Positions 22,324 to 34,868 of a stretch of DNA of 64,000 nt are shown piece after piece; positions within the stretch are counted from its first letter, which is position 1, and every line of letters begins with the position of its first letter. A model generated the notes under the pieces. The model was given only the letters and a program-made list of their open reading frames with translations. It did not search any database and had not been told where the DNA came from. A program made the position numbers and the translations under genes. The DNA is from Collybiopsis luxurians FD-317 M1. Taxonomy: Eukaryota > Basidiomycota > Agaricomycetes > Agaricales > Omphalotaceae. The stretch lies in contig KN834780.1 in the NCBI GenBank assembly GCA_000827265.1, positions 118,030 through 182,029 on the forward strand, written 5' to 3'.

Positions 22324-23640
22324 TCTTCGTATACTGATTATTCATTCATGCAGTATGAGGCCGAGATGCCAGTCACGTAACAGTTTCATATACTATGTAG
22401 CATCAGCTCAGGGTGTTGTGCGTACATTCGGGATTCGAGGACAACCAAAATTAGTAACACGCTAGGAACTTCGGGAGAATACAAATGGACGCAATATTGG
22501 AGTGGAGTGCTCAGTTCATGCTCCCATAATATGATTTGGTGCCCAGGTAAATTGGTCTTTGCTCACGACTTATGCAATCTTGGTAAGTATTCGACTCAGA
22601 TACACTTATGTAATACCGCTAAGAATTTATCACATGGCATGGTCCAAGATCTGAACGCCAGCTTCCAGCAATTATCCCCATGCACCATCGTCTCAGATGA
22701 GCTCACACCGGACGACGAGCGCTGTTGCTGTAGATCTCCCTCCCTTGACTAGGAACAGGTTGGGTACGAGTTACCGCCTTGCGGCAGCGTAGCCCATTAC
22801 ACGGCAGAGCCTCGAGCGAGTTGATGCAAGTGAGAACGAACGAACCCGAATGAACTCGGCCTCAGACAGTTTGAGTTTGCTCTTCCGCAAACACGAACCA
22901 GCAACATACCTCTAGGTGCAGTGTAACAACTCTGATTGAAGAAAAAGTCCTAGCCGAAATAATCTCGTTACCGGTTCAGAATAAACCTACTTTTGTCATA
23001 GATGTATGAAATCGAAACAGCAACTATATCTCTCAGTGCCTCGGGTGGACCAAAAAACAACCGACCGCTTGAAAAGCTATACATAGATCATTGCATCGGG
23101 AAACCTCTACGTTACGCCTGTCCATCAGAATCTGGATTCTCCCAGTACAACATAGAAAGCGAGATGCTTCCAAGCCATGGCATTACCTTTTGCATCTCTG
23201 AAAGAGGGAGGTTGCGAAAAGAGACACAAAGTGCAGACGCTAGTGATCTTGCTCTGAGGGTAATTGCTCTCTCCAGCTTTGTCTGATACTTAAAAGCCAA
23301 CACCGCAGTTGAAAACCAGTCAGGGAAATTAATTGCCATTGCAACTGTTATCGGTCATCTTTCAAGGCATTTTTTCTCACTGGTACCCGGAGCTCTTACT
23401 CATCCATCTAAGAGACTTGTTAAAAATATCTTTCGGGCTTCCTCTGCGGGTTTGTCATCCATTATTCAATAGAAGAGTACACGGCAGGGAATTACGAAAT
23501 CGACAGTCGAACAAAAAGAAAAAGTCGAACGCGTTGTTTGATCGAATATCTAAATAATTTGACTTTTGATTAGTGTTGTACCTATACTTTGAGCAACAAA
23601 CAAACAAAGATATTTGGGATGATTACAACAACCCAGGGGC
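22324..23640. other. Intergenic; no supported gene
   Basis: Contains open frames of 80-95 codons (for example from 22,507 and 23,002) without signal peptides, membrane helices or motifs that I recognise, and without convincing splice continuation. They are left uncalled. Confidence 0.35.
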
Positions 23641-23849
23641 GGTTCAAAAATTCAGAAGTCAAACGAGCAGTCAAACGAGTTACTGTACACTCCCCTAAAA
23701 ATGTCACTTCATCAAGACACTGGGTACAGATCTATATGTTGCGACTTTGTGTATTGCCTCACCACCTTCGCATGTACTCTCTCACCAGAATCGCGGCCTG
23801 CCAATGACTAACTTCTGCAGTTCGGGACTTTGACAGATATGCCACTAGT

Positions 23850-25160
23850 CAGAAAGGATACAGGCTAGGCTTTTTACGTCAACCGCACATTTCAACGGTA
23901 CAGCCCGAGCTTCTCGGTGACGACAAGAACTCCTTCCTGGTCAGGTTCTCTGCGACGTAATTCGTAAACCATTAACAACGAGTTTCACCAAGCGGATGCG
24001 CAGGAATCAAGATAACGAGGGGGTAATAGCCATACCTAAAGGCCCTTAACCAATGGCTATAACGAGATATGATGTAAGCTTGACGTTGATGCCCTGCTGA
24101 GTCGATGGAACTCAGCAGGAAGCATGGGATGTCAGACGGTATCACCAAGAAGGCGAGATTGTCCATTGGCAATCCGGTCGAGTATTTGTCAGTGCAAATT
24201 TAAGCCGATTTATCAAATGACAGCTACTCCACGGCTGCTTACAGGTACTCGCGCGGCCAAGTGCGACCGAAGCTGCCATAGATCCAGTCAAGTCAAGAAA
24301 TTGTCGGAATTGCGGGCCAAAATTCTTGGATTTCTTTAGAAGAGCCGCCCGAGTGGATGGTACGTGGAAGTCTTTACAGATTTCCTGATGGGGAAAGCGG
24401 TAGTAAAGTGTAGCTAGAGATAACGTATACTTTGATCACGCTCATCTATATGAATGTCCACGGCGTTGATAGTTGTCTTCTCGCGACAGGAATGGAGAAA
24501 CCTGTGTATCAGGAGAGCCCACCAGTCGAGGTCCTGATGGGCCACCCCAGTCCAGCCGAGGATTATTGTCCAAATTAGCAGAAATGAGGAGCAAGTTATA
24601 ACCGCGGCACCAGTCTGCAGCACAACTATGTCTTGTTCAACATCAAGCAATGGCGACAAGAAAAAAAACATGGGTAATGCAAATACAAACATTGACAGCG
24701 ATAATTAGATCCCTTCTCCCCTGCCCAGTACGAGGATATCTTCGTTTGGACTCATTCCTTCTCCAAAAGCTACATGCTGGAAAATTTTGTGCGAATCAAC
24801 TGAACAAAACCAACAGTATGCCTACTCAAACGCGACCAAACTTGTGAAAATTGAAAAGATGTAAACTTGTTTTTCAGCGCCGTTAAAATCTCAGAGAGAT
24901 TCATTCAATCCAGGCTGGCACTGAGCATTCTCTACACCTTTAATACTCCCGCTCGTTACTCCAAAGCTGTCGAGCATACGGATCGCATTAGGTAGACAAG
25001 CGATGGCAGTCCCAACCTCATTGGGGGAAGGCTTCAAGAGCCTATTGAGACAAGAAGAATTCTCCCCCGTCACAGATGATGGCATGATGCATCCACCTAC
25101 ATATCTCAACACAGTGCCCTGACTGCCATTTCTAACATTGTCCCTTTTTCTTTGAATTAT
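23850..25160 (-). pseudogene. Salicylate-hydroxylase-like FAD monooxygenase, decayed copy 1
   Basis: Minus-strand relic of a group A flavoprotein monooxygenase. From the 5' end: MLEMAV followed by an early stop where the FAD-binding GxGxxG segment has been deleted; then PNEVGTAIACLPNAIRMLDS (family pattern GAAIxxxPNAxRIL); a weak HxxDLH-like block; LDWWALLIHRFLH ... DIHIDERDQ (interior); and AFRYGYYPLVILIPAHP, the decayed form of AFEDAVxLAIL near the C-terminus. Compared with copy 2 (34.9-36.2 kb) it also lacks the DLLVAADG segment. Several stops and deletions make it clearly inactive. It lies upstream of GMC1 on the opposite strand, as copy 2 does relative to GMC2. Confidence 0.7.
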
Positions 25161-25583
25161 CTGACGAAATTCATTGCAGATCAGCGTTTGCTTCAGTTGG
25201 CTTGGGAGAGAAAATCCATCGTTTATCGCATGGATACCTCTGCATTGATCCTGACTAGGTCCACAGGAACAGCGATGTCATGATGCTGGGCTGTGGAGAA
25301 AGTCAAACTCTGGAAAAGGGAAGATGTGCAATACCGCCCTGAAGATGTGCATATCTAAATGACTTTTGATTTGATAACATTCCGAGCTTCTGAGCTTCTT
25401 GTACCTTATATGCTTCTGCACCATCCGACAACAGTCGCATCAAATAAGCATGGCTGGCTGTGTACACGTCGAGTGCCTCATCCATCACTCGTTGGTCTTA
25501 CCCTCAAAGTATGTGCAGGTTGGTTTTACCAGGTCGGTTCAACAGCTGGCTTGGACAGACGAGAGAGACGGAAAAAGGCGAAC

Positions 25584-25713
25584 TGATTGAAGGACATCAG
25601 ATTTGAAAGAAGGATTGCATGGGAGGAGTTAAGTAAGTTCAAGACGCTCCAGGAATGATTGAAGGACATCAGATTTGAAATAAGGATTGCACGAGAGGAG
25701 TTAAGCAAGTTCT
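25584..25713 (+). repeat. Two tandem units of about 72 bp
   Basis: TGATTGAAGGACATCAGATT begins at 25,584 and again at about 25,656, each followed by GAAAxAAGGATTGCA and GAGGAGTTAAG. The homologous place in the second duplicate (38,100) has a single unit, so the tandem arose after the large duplication. Confidence 0.75.
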
Positions 25714-25775
25714 GCGCCGGCTCTAGCTCTAGCGGTTGAGAGCCAGGCATATACGTGCCTCTTTTCAACTCATCT

Positions 25776-25804
25776 AAGGTACGCTAATTGAATTAGCGTA
25801 CCTT
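25776..25804. promoter_or_regulatory. 29-bp perfect palindrome in the GMC1 upstream region
   Basis: AAGGTACGCTAATT, a central G, then its exact complement AATTAGCGTACCTT. The equivalent place upstream of GMC2 (about 38,213-38,262) keeps AAGGTACGC and further GTACCTT-like halves but is no longer a palindrome. It may be a protein-binding site or a residual element end. Confidence 0.35.
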
Positions 25805-26490
25805 GGGATAGCGAAGCGGGTGGATCGTCCGAAGCGTTCGAATCGAGATCCCCAGATGTACTTCGGCCCTTAGTACCGAGAGAAACCCGCGCCCGGCTCG
25901 GGAAAATCCACGTCTTGCAGATCTTCAAAATACGCGGGATATGTCACCGCTGGACGCGGCATTTGTTGGGCACCTACAGCGTCAAGTACAAACTTCAGTA
26001 CCCCCAACGATTGATCCGCCACGCCACGCCACGCCACGCCACCATCGATAAAAATATGAATATGAAAAAAGCCGACACTTATGAGGTGGACAAAGGCGCT
26101 CTTGACCCGGAGTCCCAAATACTTGACTCAACTATTAACGAATTCTTCGGAATCCACGCCGCTATTTATCTGTTATATGCCATAATAATTGTCGTGGGTT
26201 GACAGTCCTCGGCACCCCTTCCGAAGACCACGACGATTTCTGGGAGGCAGCCCTCCCAGCCAGCTTTGCATCGACATCAATATTGGCAGCAACAAGGGTA
26301 CGCGCAAAACATATGGGCGCGCAGTTCATACAAATACAAATAAACAGCGGCACAGAATTTGTGCGCTTAACATGTATTTGGACCTAATCTCGCACCGAGA
26401 TATTTACTAGTCGGATCGCTCCGTAGTGACGCGAGAAATACGAAGTTAGACAACCGAACCAACAAATAAACAACAGAACGGCGTCAAAGA

Positions 26491-26581
26491 ACATCTGGTG
26501 CATTTTGATAGGCAGATAGACAGTCACAAAATGAATACGCATTCGACAGCATTCGAAACTACTATCAAATGCACCAGATGT
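26491..26581. repeat. Hairpin upstream of GMC1
   Basis: ACATCTGGTGCATTTTGATAG at 26,491 pairs with CTATCAAATGCACCAGATGT at 26,562 across a loop of about 50 nt. A similar inverted pair lies upstream of GMC2 at 39,171-39,196 and about 39,275-39,301, where both arms have changed yet still pair. Confidence 0.55.
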
Positions 26582-27101
26582 GTCTCGCTGTTTGCCTTTT
26601 TTGTTTGTTACGTTGTATTTTGCGTACGGCCGTATTCTACTCTTCATTGCTGGAAGTGAGTAAGACCAAGTACTAAGGAGCGGGGAGCCGCAGTAATGAT
26701 TGGTTGTGTTCCATTCACTTGGGAGATTTCATCTGTGGGTATATTTGGGGGATACTGTAGCTATTGGACATGCTCATGTATCGTAAATGCATTCTTCGAC
26801 ATCTGGGTACGAAATTCACTTCAATGGACCAACCGGACCCGACTTGACCCTCAACATCGCTGCATTCGATCATGCATACTTGGGTTATTGTGCATCAGAC
26901 CCCGGAGTCAGTTACGGTCAGATAATCAGTTGGTTTCTTTTTTGCAACATCTCGTCGCTTTTGTCTGTTCGAGGATGTCAAACCAATGGCTGGGGCTCGC
27001 GAAACGGTACAAATAGACCAATCCCACTTACTTTGGGAGCATTCCCGTTTGCCCCTCCTTCTTTCAAGACTCTGTTCTCTTCGTCCTCTTTATAACTCAT
27101 C

Positions 27102-29422
27102 ATGTTTCCTCTGAGCCTTCGCGCTTTGAGCATTATCGCGTCTGCAGGCACTCTAAACGCCGCTTTGTCGCGTCGTTCTACCCTCACCCCAGACCTGGGG
27201 GGCTTAGCCGCAAACATTACTGGTGAAGACCAAACTTTTGACTTCGTTGTCATTGGAGCAGGCACTGCTGGAATCGTGAGTTTCATATTTGAGGAAATTT
27301 GCGGTGTTGACGAATTCTTTCGTAGCCTGTCGCTTATCGTCTCTCAGAAGATCCCTCGGTGACGGTAGCACTTATCGAGGCCGGTCAGTTCTACGAGTAC
27401 GACAACTCACCTCTTTCCTCTACTCCTTTTGGTGATCTCTTCGGCGTTGGAACTTCCGCATCCGAGATCGACCCATCCATAGATTGGGGTTTTATGACCG
27501 TTCCAGTCCCTGGTGTTAATGATCGAAGTGTACACTTTGCTCGCGGCAAGACTCTTGGTGGTACTTCAGGTAAGGTCATCAATACCTTCAGCGAGCTGTG
27601 GTTAGTGATTATCGGATCGGACCTCAGCACGTAACTTTATGATCTATCAGAGGCCCACCAAAGGTACTCTACAGCAATGGGCGGACGATGTCGGTGATCA
27701 GAGTTACACCTGGGACAATTTCCTCCCTTACTTTGAGAAAAGCATCAAGTTCACTCCCCCGGACCAGTCGGTCAGGGCGGCGAATGCCACAGCTGACTAT
27801 GATGCATCTGTCTTTACACCCGCGGGAGGTCCCCATCAAGTCTCGTACCCAAAATATGCGCAACCACTCTCGAGGTAAAGCTACGTTATCTCAGTACGAC
27901 TTGTTTTACTAATGAGTTGTGCACATTGGATAGCTATATGCCAGATGGATTCAACGAAATCGGGATTCCTCCCACCAAAGATTTCAATTCTGGTACACTC
28001 AATGGATCGCAATATGCTGCAGCGACCATCGATCCAAACGGGTCATTCAGGGCCTCTTCTCAGGAGACCTTCTTGACAGCCGCTGCTGGCCGAAGCAATC
28101 TCAAAGTCTTTGACTTGACAATGGCTAAGAAGATTCTCTTTAATAATAAGACTGCCGTTGGTGTTCAAGTCAATTCCACTGGCTTTCCTCTGTTCAATCT
28201 CAACGCGACTAAGGAGGTCATTCTTTCGGCGGGAGTTCTACAATCTCCCCAGCTTCTAATGGTTTCTGGTGTCGGGCCCAAGGCCACGTTGGATACTTTC
28301 GAAATTCCGATTGTTTATCAAAACGAGAATGTTGGACAGGTATGGCTTCGCTGATTTCTATTTCCGGTATAATTAACCTTTCGTAGAACATGTGGGATCA
28401 CGTCGGGGCTGCTGTATCCTACCAAATCATTACAGATAGTGCCACTCGCGTTGTTAACGTCAGTCTACTTCGTCTTTCATGAAGCTGTCACTCACCTTCT
28501 GGTCTAGGACTTGCAATACCAGCAGGAAGTCCTTACTGAGTGGCAAGTCAATGGTACTGGACCTCTCAGCAACATGAACAATGACTTTTTGGCTTGGGAA
28601 AATGTTCCTGCTGATTTGCGTCAAAACTTTTCATCGGATGTTCTACAAGCACTGGAATCCTTCCCTTCGGACTGGCCTGAACTTGAGGTGAGTATAAGTG
28701 TCAATTTATTTTCTCGGGTGCTATCTCACACTCTTTACAGTATATGGTCGCCGCTGGATTTACTGGAGACTGGGGTGAGGAATCAGTTACTTTGTGCTAT
28801 CAGTGATTAGATACTAATTTGACTTTTAGTGGCACCGGATCAAAATCAGCCTTCATCTGGAAATTATGCTAGTATCACAGCCGGTCTTGTGGCCCCGCTC
28901 TCTCGTGGCAACGTCACTATAGCTTCAGCGGATGCAAATGATCATCCTGTATTCAATCCCAACTGGCTTGATCACCCTGCCGATCAAGCAGTTATCGTCG
29001 CCGGATATAAGCGCGTAAGACAGCTCTTCGCCTCTGCAAGCGTACAGAAGATTGTCGACGGCCCTGAATACTACCCTGGTACCGACATCGCAACCGACGC
29101 TGAAATTTTGGACCAGATCAAAAGGACTTGTATGACGGTTTGGCATGCCTCTGTCACTTGTAAGATGGGTAAGGCCAGTGACTCGCTCTCGGTGGTCGAC
29201 CCCCAAGCCCGAGTCATCGGTGTTCAGAATCTACGAGTCGTTGATGCAAGCGCGTTTCCTCTCCTTCCTCCGGGTCATCCCCAGAGTGTTATCTGTGAGT
29301 TTTCTACACTCATGTGTTGTGTGAGTATCTCAATCGATATTGTATTCCTTTTAGATGCTCTTGCCGAGAAGATTGCGGACGATATTAAAGCAACATGGCA
29401 CTTAAACCTATTGCCGTTATAA
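27102..29422 (+). CDS. Secreted GMC oxidoreductase, copy 1 (GMC1)
   Basis: FAD-dependent oxidase or dehydrogenase of the glucose-methanol-choline family, probably extracellular and near the aryl-alcohol-oxidase/choline-dehydrogenase-like group. Exons 27102-27275, 27326-27569, 27628-27874, 27934-28339, 28387-28458, 28508-28687, 28741-28774, 28830-29294 and 29355-29422 join to 629 aa. A signal peptide (MFPLSLRALSIIASAGTLNA) precedes the FAD motif VVIGAGTAG (about residue 52). GMC signature 1 lies in HFARGKTLGGTSARNFMIYQ; signature 2 in GVLQSPQLLMVSGVGP. The two active-site histidines are likely those in TVWHASVTCKMG and LPPGHPQS. Several N-glycosylation sequons (NAT, NGS, NVT) fit secretion. 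A decayed salicylate-hydroxylase-like gene lies upstream on the other strand. Confidence 0.93.
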
Positions 29423-30780
29423 TAAAACTTATCCATCCATTGTTTTCACTCAATTGCCAATAGTCAGCTCCTTCATCATCATAAAAGTTTCCAATGCTGT
29501 TTAGAAATCGGAACACTCGCTTATTGATAATTTTTGTAACAGTGTGTCACATATCTCCGTAACATTTGCACAGCTCCGCATATACCCACATTCCTTCTAT
29601 CCGTCAATTCCTTTACATTCATTTCATTGAGATGACATTCCCACTTTCAATTCCTCTCTACTCGCACCGTTACTCGCAGAATTTACTCAATCTATTTTAT
29701 ATATGCTAGACTACTATATATGCCAGCATACATAGATATAGGGCAAAACTTTTCAAATCAACACTCTATCCTTCTCAGTCACCGGCTGAATACTCACTGT
29801 GAGGGTAAGCTTGCGTCTCAGCTGAACAAATTTTCTGTGGGGATTCTATTAAAGTACCAGCAATGAGATCTCAGAACACTTCAGAAAGGCAAATCTACTG
29901 ACCTAAGGAATTGGGGTGCAGTTGATTTGAATGAAGATGACGTAAACTTAGGTGGAAAAGATAACTGACTTGACAGCTCGTCATTGCGTCATCAGGTGTA
30001 CAACTATAAGCATTTTGAATCACACCTTGTTTAGCTGGGAGAAAGATCCATGGCAACGAGAATTTGGTGACCCACTGGCTAAATATTTGCTAGCAATGTC
30101 AGTACCTTATAACCAAGTAGCGCCGGCGAGTGGCAGAGCCCGCTACCTCAAATCAACGATGTGTATATATAGCTCTATCTACATTGATATTGCTAATTTA
30201 GACAAGGTCTATAACAGCCAATCCCTCTCCATATCATTCAAACAATGCCAGTTCCCTGATTTCACTGTTGGTCACAAAATGTAAAGGAACGAAACCTGAA
30301 AAAAAAAATTTTTCAACAAAGGTATTTATCATTCTCAGAACAGGAGTATAGCAATGCCAACTCGAACCAATTGAAAAAAGCATGAACCGAGCTGCACTGG
30401 ATATAAGATGTACACACAAAAGGAAAACTATAGAAATAGATTGGTAAACATATGGTTATGAAACAGGACCGAATGCTACAGACTTGTATCGCATCAAATC
30501 TACACTGTCTGTGTACAGTAGGCAGTCATCTGGGAAATCATGTTGGTAAACATGCACATCAGGGCACATTGTATTTTTGGAGGCTGCTACCGCTGCAATT
30601 GCTATAATCCATAGTTGTTAAAGCACCATTAAAAGGGAGGCTATGCTCCTGACAGTACTGCATTAGAGCGGCTCAGTGGGCTGCTCGAAATTGTGGACAA
30701 TTTGAGAGATATCTTATTGCAGTTCAGCAGAATCTGGTAATGAACATTCAACTGGTGGGTCCAATGGCAATGCAATAGAT
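29423..30780. other. Intergenic; nothing recognised
   Basis: Pyrimidine-rich 3' flank of GMC1, then AT-rich DNA grading into the transposon relic. Open frames are short and featureless. Confidence 0.4.
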
Positions 30781-31210
30781 ACCAGACTCACAGCATTATG
30801 AAGCAGCTGTGCATGAGCATGATTAGGATGAACTGAGCTTTTGCTCCCCAGAGCATGGAGCAAGACCACCAGTTTTTCAATAGACAGAAACTTTGCAGAT
30901 GTGAGACCAAATTGTCTTGTGCACTCCAGATGGAAAGTTGTCCTCGAGGAAAATCATTTGCAAAATGTTGACAAGCAGGTGCAGTAACAAAAGATTTATT
31001 TTGCATGCAATCACCAGACAGAATGTGATGGATAACTAGGAGACGTAAACACAAAATATATGTGAGGAACAAAGTGTCCAAACCATGGATCATTGTGTAA
31101 GAAATAAGTTTCTGCTGGTTGTCAACAAACACACTACACTGTATACCCTTCGATGCAGAACCCAAAAAGCCAACTTCAATCAAGTGAGAGGATGAATAGC
31201 CCTTCAATCC
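30780..31210 (-). pseudogene. PIF/Harbinger-type (DDE_Tnp_4) transposase relic
   Basis: One open minus-strand frame of 139 codons holds GIQCSVFVDNQQKLISYTMI, then ILSGDCMQNKSFVTAPACQH, FANDFPRGQ and later LLKNWWSCSMLWG. The order (a 'VVDxxxRI' strand, a GDxxY-like strand, then the 'HxIGxLKxRWxxL' helix) follows fungal Harbinger transposases, where the GD carries a catalytic Asp. Catalytic residues are partly lost and both ends are missing. Medium confidence because it rests on pattern order and not on exact motifs. Confidence 0.5.
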
Positions 31211-32320
31211 TACAATGGGTAACTGAGAAGAGGCCTCCCGATAGGAATGGGTAATAATACATGCCTCTGTGAGTGCACACTATAATCAATGACCAATTGT
31301 TAAGGAACTCGATCATTTGACAAATGAACATCGTTGACAGAGGACATTGTTGGAGAAACAAAAGTGTACATAGCATTGTTCATGTTCACCATTCACACAT
31401 GGAAACCCTGCGAACGAAATTGCAGGAAAGAATGGAATGAGCGAGATAGGTGTCATACCCGACTCGAGTGCCTTGAGGAGAGTATGTAATCAGATTATGA
31501 CATAAGCAATCCAAAAGAGGCAAGAACGATCAATCGGATGCTTTGGCTGGACTTCAACTTCGGAAAAGGTCCACTACCGCAAACAAGAGTTAGTTGCTTG
31601 GTAAGCAATGTCAATTCGGTCTTGGCATCGGCCATTCGGCTAGCCTCCCCGCCAATTAACACATTACCTACCGATAACTGCACCCGTCACGCGTAACGAA
31701 ATACTGTACATCAATAAAGTGTCTTCGTATTATTGCGATGCAGGACCTTGGCGTTGCAAGAATTCTGACTCTGAACGGCAACCGGCATAATGATAGCTAT
31801 GTTTTCTTCGAGGTACTCTACATCAATAAAGTTTTTTCCTATCGTAGCTTGAGCTGTGCCCGTCACGCGTAACTTCAAATTTCGACGCATCTGGAATTAC
31901 CTTGATATCCATCCCGATTTCCAAAGACTTACACATTGCAGGGACTTGCGTAGGCTTGCAACTAACAACACAATCCTATTGCTTTGTATCGGGCTTATCA
32001 AGTACAGCTGACTTGTCCAATAATACAGTTTATTTGTAGAAGCCACTCGCACATGGTTGTTCCATGTTGTCCATATTTGTTATCTTAATATACACACTTG
32101 CTGACCTGTGATCTTGAGAGCATGCTTTAGCATGCAGTATATTGCATGCCATCTTCATATAGCCCACAATTTAATCCTTGCTCATTACAATTTCCTCGTC
32201 TCATCCCTACTTTCTGAGGACGGGCTCACAGCTGCCAGTTATGTCAAAGAATAACAAGAAAGTAAATCAGCATCGTCCAAACCATAGGATTCATTTGAAT
32301 TTCACAACTTAAACAATTCT
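31211..32320. other. Non-coding DNA between two transposon relics
   Basis: Contains a short direct repeat: CCCGTCACGCGTAAC at about 31,683 and 31,859, and ACATCAATAAAGT at about 31,708 and 31,819. No gene seen. Confidence 0.4.
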
Positions 32321-32329
32321 TAACTCCAT

Positions 32330-33690
32330 ACAGCGCAGAAAGAAGAGCTGAAAGGCATTATCGAGCAGTTCTGGCGGCTCAGTATTGCTGACATGGATGC
32401 AGTCAAGCTTCTTCAGGAATACTATGATACGGACACCTATAGCTCGAGGTTTGACCATTGTTAATTTATGAGAGTTATGCTTATAGGCTCAATCATTTTG
32501 TCAGTGTTTTTACTTATCGAAAATGGCTTGATGATTGGGGATTTCTGTCAACCCGGGAACAAGCACACACCGAAGACTCTATCTGACTATATGTAGAAGA
32601 GATCAAGAAGCGATTTCCTACAAAAGGCGCAGAGGGACTGAGAATCATGATGAGTCTTGAATACGGAGTGAAAGCTCCTAGGTGAATGGAATTTGGTTAT
32701 ATTCAATGAATGTCATTGATTTCCATATCCAGAGAGATCATTAATAAAGTCCTCCATACAATTGAACCCAATGCCGTTGCAGCAAGGAGAGGAAATCGAT
32801 TTCGGCCCCACATTTATTATTGCGATATGCTTTGCCTTGACCTACATGACAAATTTCAACAATTTGGCTTGCATTTTCACAATGCAATTGACCCATTTAG
32901 TGGTTATAACTATTGGATTAAATGGTGGTGGACCAATAGGAACCCAATTCTGATAAATAGCTACTATTTTGAAGCAGTACGGAGAGAGGGAGATTCTACA
33001 TGTGCTGGTACGTCTACTGTGAATTAAGTACCGTTGATAATGATGGACAAAATTCTGATAGGCTATGTTCCATTAACCTTAATGAGTGACCCAGGATCCG
33101 AGAACTTTGGGGTAGCCAACATGCATACTGAGATTTGACAGAAGCTTGATCCTAGCTTGGTTGGTACTCTGCAACATAGGTTTATGTGAAAGAAAAAGAA
33201 TATCAAGTCAGAGATTAATTGGTCAATTTACAGGCGCGATTTTGCTCCAGGATTTGAAGATCTTTTCAATCGAGGAGTCCTGTCTGGATTGTATGATCCT
33301 CCTGTGCAAACTCGTCAGCTTGGTCCATTCTTTTTGGATTTGACGAAATGTTGCCGGCCTTTGATAGGACACTCTGAACAATGCTCACAGCCAGCTGTTG
33401 TCTCTGTGAGTTACAATATATTTTCTTAAACTTTGCATTTATCTCAGGTAAAAAAATAGATAAAAATCAGGAAAAATACATGCTTACTCATATTACATAA
33501 TTATCAGCACCTTTTTTGGGCAAAATTAATGCTGCAAAATTCAAAGCATTTTACGGCCTCAATATTACCATCCACTATTGAACTAGCGGCTTTGGTACAC
33601 TGGACCTGGAAGATTTTACCTTTGCAGCTCCTTGTTCAATGCCGGAGTGATCATATGTTCCAGAAGCCAATTGCTGCTGAGGTCAACAGC
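32330..33690 (+). pseudogene. Degraded integrase-core (rve-like) gene of a basidiomycete mobile element
   Basis: Joined across stops and short introns, the plus strand reads YYDTDTYSSR, LDDWGFLSTREQAHTEDS, EEIKKRFPTKGAEGLR, KAPREIINKVLHTIEPNAVA, ARRGNRFRPHIYY, LHDKFQQFGLHFHNAIDPFS, GYNYWIKWWWTNRNP, VPLTLMSDPGSENFGVANMH, and RRDFAPGFEDLFNRGVLSGL. This is the layout of the uncharacterised 'integrase core domain' proteins abundant in Agaricomycetes: an N-terminal helical part, then a DDE fold with D in 'LHDK', D in 'SDPGSEN' and the adjacent E. Frameshifts and stops (after ANMHTEI, for example) make it inactive. A weak continuation reads GFGTLDLEDFTF near 33,570. Confidence 0.75.
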
Positions 33691-34600
33691 TGACTGTTTT
33701 CTTTGTAAACTTGCATTTCTGTGCAATGTGTAGCTCAAGCCTTGGCCTCATTGCTGCTTCGATCTGCACCAAATACTTCCACCATAACCTTCCCAATCTT
33801 CACAACTCCAAAATCCTTTTCTTTAGCAAGGGAAGCTCTTGATGTATTTTCCGGCAATTGATAATCTTCCTTTAGAATTGTTAGAAAACAGTCCTGGAAA
33901 GAATTGATATACCACACTATATATGCAGTATTTAAGTAGATAGAACAACAAATCCAGGGATACCTATGAAGCATGGGATGATAATGAAGAAATGGAATAT
34001 GTATGAGGAAGCGAAGGTAAAGCAGGGAGCGGAACGGACGAGCAACCTGCGGGCCGATGTTTCTCAACAAGAATCATGAACAATGCGACACGAATACTAA
34101 ACTGAATGAAAACTTTAATGAGTCCAGATCTGTGGGCCATTGAACGGCAGGTCATCCTGAAGCCAATTAGATTTGGCTCACTTTCGGACAGCTCTCGAGG
34201 AATCTTAGGTCGAATCTTCGAGTACAATACCGTTATAGTGAGCACTATTTGTAGTATATGAGACCTATTATACGGCGAAATTTCGGCCTACTGGTATTAA
34301 ACCTAAAATACGGTATTATACATATATTATACCGGACCACATTACGACTCCGGAATGAAATGTCGGTTTCTCACGGGCGCTTATGCCGTATCCGAATCGT
34401 CCATGGATGGTCAATAGCGCTTATTTCTCCACTCTTTGATATCATCAATTTTTTTTCCATCTCTTTCAGTCTCCATTTTAGGACCTTACCTTTGCACTTG
34501 AATCCAGAGACACTCTACAGCACTAGGATTCCATCAAATATTCATCCTTGGGACTCGTGCCTGCCGCGCGCACAGCGCGTTGGTTCACTTTCACATGTGA
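33691..34600. other. Intergenic; nothing recognised
   Basis: Short open frames on both strands without motifs. It ends where similarity to the 23.65-kb region begins (34,610). Confidence 0.35.
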
Positions 34601-34868
34601 AACCCAGCACTACAAACGAGCGGTCAAACGACCCACTATGAACTCCTCTCAAAATTGACAGTCACCTCATTAAGCACACTGGGTACAAATTCGTATATTG
34701 TGACTCTGTGCATTGCCTCAACCACATCACGAAGTGTATACGCATATACTCTTTTGTTGCAACCTCGGCCTCGTAGCAGATGACTAAGAACTTGTGTAGT
34801 TCGGGATCTTGACATATATGCCACTAGTCAGAAACTTGAATGATATAGCCTAGACTTTTTTAAGTAAA

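Larger units (their letters stand above)
25200..27101. other. Upstream region of GMC1, shared with the upstream region of GMC2
   Basis: Aligns in order with about 37,800-39,655: shared landmarks include CATGATGCTGGGC, ATACGTGCCTCTT, TTCGAATCGAGATCCC and GGAAAAAGCCGACACTTATG-type blocks. No gene is supported. It holds a tandem 72-bp duplication (25,584-25,713), a 29-bp palindrome (25,776-25,804), CCACG tandem units near 26,018-26,040 and a hairpin conserved in both copies (26,491-26,581). Its proximal part is likely the GMC1 promoter. Confidence 0.6.

Noticed and set aside
22507..23286. Possible spliced gene from two open frames
   Set aside because: Joining would need unsupported introns, and neither piece has recognisable motifs.
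25835..25860. tRNA-like TTCGAATCGAGATCC block (also near 38,290)
   Set aside because: No acceptor stem or anticodon arm can be built around it; it is part of the shared GMC upstream region.
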